Of a DNA stretch of 56,758 nucleotides, positions 55,446-56,758 are shown one piece after another. Under the pieces are notes generated by a model that ran no database searches, was not told the origin of the DNA, and worked only from the letters and a program-made list of their open reading frames with translations. This stretch comes from an uncultured Rhodospirillaceae bacterium (GTDB lineage Bacteria; Pseudomonadota; Alphaproteobacteria; Rhodospirillales; Magnetospirillaceae): NCBI GenBank assembly GCA_903941105.1, contig CAJANL010000174.1, forward strand, positions 1 through 56,758, given 5' to 3'. Position 1 is the stretch's first letter. Each line of letters opens with the position of its first letter. The position numbers and the translations under genes are program-made.

Positions 55446-56324
55446 TTAAGACGAAAGTTCCATGCGGCAGTCCGCCAGCAGACGCACCACCGCGACACCC
55501 AGGTCGAGACTGGCGGTGTCGAACCGCTTCCCGGCCACCGCCGCGGCGAATTCGCCCACCGCCACCGTCAGCGGCGGGTCGGCATCGAGGGGCACCGGCC
55601 GGCCGTCGAGAGTCAGCCTGGCGGCCGCCTGATCGTCATAGGCCAGCCGGCCGCCCTGGCAGGTGACGGCGAAGCGGCGGGTCTTGGTGGGCAGGGTGCC
55701 CAGGGTGATCTCGGCCGTGACGGCGCCGAAGGACAGCCGCAACCGCACCGTGTCAGCCGCGCTCGCCGCCGTGGCGGAGTCGGGGGCGCCGCCGAGCAGG
55801 TCGAGGCACATGGCGGCGTCGTGCGGTCCCCAGTCCCACAGGATGGGGGTGTCCGAGCTGCGCGGACCGGGATTGCCGGCCTGGCCCTCGATGGCCAGCA
55901 CCGGCCCCAGCCCGGCGGCGAGGCGCTTCAACTGGCGCCAGGCGGGGCTGAACAGGTGGACGTGGTCGACCATGACGGTGAGCCGCGCCCGTTCGGCGGC
56001 GGCGCGGATGGCCTCGGCCTCGGCCGGGTCCATGGTCAGCGGCTTCTCGACCAGGACGGGGAGGCCGGCGGCCAGCGCGGCGATGGTGATCTCGGCATGG
56101 CTGGCGGGCGGCGTCGCGACGATGACGCCGTCGAGGCCACCCGCCGCCAGCAGGGTGCGCCAGTCGGAAACCAGCGCGGTACCGGGCGGCAACAGCGCCC
56201 GGGTCTCAGGATTGGAGCTGGCCACCGCCGCCAGCTCGACGCCGGGAGCGGCGCCGATGGTGCGGATGAAGATGCGCCCCCAGCGGCCGGCGCCGATCAG
56301 GCCGAGGCGGACGCCGTCGCTCAC
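55446..56324 (-). CDS. Gfo/Idh/MocA-family NAD(P)-dependent oxidoreductase
   Basis: A 292-residue dehydrogenase with GAGRWG (11-16) for NAD(P) and VEKPL (92-96), as in sugar 3-dehydrogenases (WlbA type). It would oxidise or reduce a nucleotide sugar. It uses a GTG start at 56324 overlapping the upstream epimerase stop (GTGA), indicating coupling. Between the epimerase and SIS genes it fits a nucleotide-sugar pathway; substrate unknown. Confidence 0.87.
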   Translation of the reverse strand: MSDGVRLGLIGAGRWGRIFIRTIGAAPGVELAAVASSNPETRALLPPGTALVSDWRTLLAAGGLDGVIVATPPASHAEITIAALAAGLPVLVEKPLTMDPAEAEAIRAAAERARLTVMVDHVHLFSPAWRQLKRLAAGLGPVLAIEGQAGNPGPRSSDTPILWDWGPHDAAMCLDLLGGAPDSATAASAADTVRLRLSFGAVTAEITLGTLPTKTRRFAVTCQGGRLAYDDQAAARLTLDGRPVPLDADPPLTVAVGEFAAAVAGKRFDTASLDLGVAVVRLLADCRMELSS

Positions 56325-56758
56325 TGCTCGCCCGTATAGACCTTGTCCGCCCAGCCGAAGAAGCGCTTCAAGCCGTCTTCCAGCTCGACCGAGGGCTCGA
56401 ACTTCAACTGCAGCTTGGACTTGCGGATGTCGGGGCAGCGGCGGTTGGGCTCGTCGGCGGGGTAGCTGTCGGGATACTCGATGATGTTGTGCGCCACCTT
56501 CTTGCCCAGCACCTTCTCGATGCGGTGCACCAGCTCGACCATGGAGATTTCCGGCTTGGGGTTGCCGATGTTGTAGGGCTCGCCCGGCACGCCGCGCAGC
56601 ACCACCAGCAGGAAGCCGACCATGGCGTCGGTGATGTAGCAGAAGGTGCGGGTCTGGTTGCCCGAACCGTAGACGTTCAGCGGCTGGCCCGCCTTGATGC
56701 GGCTGGCGAAGTTGGGCAGCACGCGGTAGTCGGTCTCCTGCATGCCGGGGCCGAAGAC
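56321..56758 (-). CDS. NAD-dependent nucleotide-sugar epimerase/dehydratase (C-terminal part; gene runs off the window)
   Basis: The last 145 residues of an extended short-chain dehydrogenase. They begin VFGPGMQETD, then VYGSGNQTRTFCYITDAMVG and VPGEPYNIGNP, as in UDP-glucuronate decarboxylase/dTDP-glucose dehydratase-like enzymes. The NAD-binding and catalytic N-terminal part is outside the window, so the reaction cannot be decided. It is the upstream member of the operon with Gfo/Idh, SIS and transaldolase, and overlaps Gfo/Idh by 4 bp. Confidence 0.85.
   Translation of the reverse strand, partial: VFGPGMQETDYRVLPNFASRIKAGQPLNVYGSGNQTRTFCYITDAMVGFLLVVLRGVPGEPYNIGNPKPEISMVELVHRIEKVLGKKVAHNIIEYPDSYPADEPNRRCPDIRKSKLQLKFEPSVELEDGLKRFFGWADKVYTGEQ

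Overview
The window is GC-rich DNA from an alphaproteobacterium. The order parA-rsmG-mnmG-mnmE, then rho-hemJ-hemH-hemE, a gap, and a DUF299 kinase gene followed by maf-aroE-coaE-dnaQ with secB facing them is the classic alphaproteobacterial replication-origin neighbourhood. The 1571-residue NAD-glutamate dehydrogenase, Tim44-like, extensin-like and SleB-like genes fit the Rhodospirillales, perhaps a Magnetospirillum relative; the genus is a guess.

Left part (1-13312). parA (cut by the window edge), rsmG, mnmG, mnmE, a thioredoxin-like ferredoxin, a DUF6489 protein, rho and three haem genes run leftwards. A rightward block (YyaL-like protein, O6-alkylguanine methyltransferase, quinone reductase, small membrane protein) sits between mnmE and rho. 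Three near-identical parS sites lie in rsmG, upstream of it, and on the mnmG start codon. The 375-bp hemE/DUF299 gap has an AT-rich stretch, DnaA-box-like motifs and divergent flanking genes, and is the best oriC candidate.

Middle (13688-28510). Housekeeping genes run rightwards from the putative origin (DUF299 kinase, maf, aroE, coaE, dnaQ). Then come secB and fxsA (leftward), a Tim44-like protein, mltA, a dihaem cytochrome c, mog, a YbjQ-type protein, two envelope enzymes and the giant glutamate dehydrogenase.

Right part (28588-56758) is almost entirely surface-polysaccharide metabolism. It has gmhA and cysQ, then an SxtJ/DUF5989/carbamoyltransferase cassette; manC and fcl; sugar epimerases; a polyprenyl-phosphate sugar-phosphate transferase; a fused dehydrogenase; two glutamine amidotransferases of the asparagine synthase type; two further SIS proteins; UDP-GlcNAc 2-epimerase; an O-antigen ligase-like protein; a GT2 glycosyltransferase; a sugar nucleotidyltransferase; a flavoprotein; a GHMP heptose-kinase-like protein; a radical SAM protein; a YfhO-like membrane protein; and a transaldolase/SIS/Gfo-Idh/epimerase operon. 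Together these could make one or more unusual (heptose-like) nucleotide sugars, decorate them by carbamoylation or amidation, and assemble them into a surface glycan.

Two copies of a ~170-bp MITE-like element with 18-bp terminal inverted repeats and a TTAG target duplication lie at 9117-9286 and 43111-43281. The second sits exactly between two convergent genes, and its duplicated TTAG supplies both stop codons. No rRNA, tRNA, CRISPR array, phage or intact transposase was seen.
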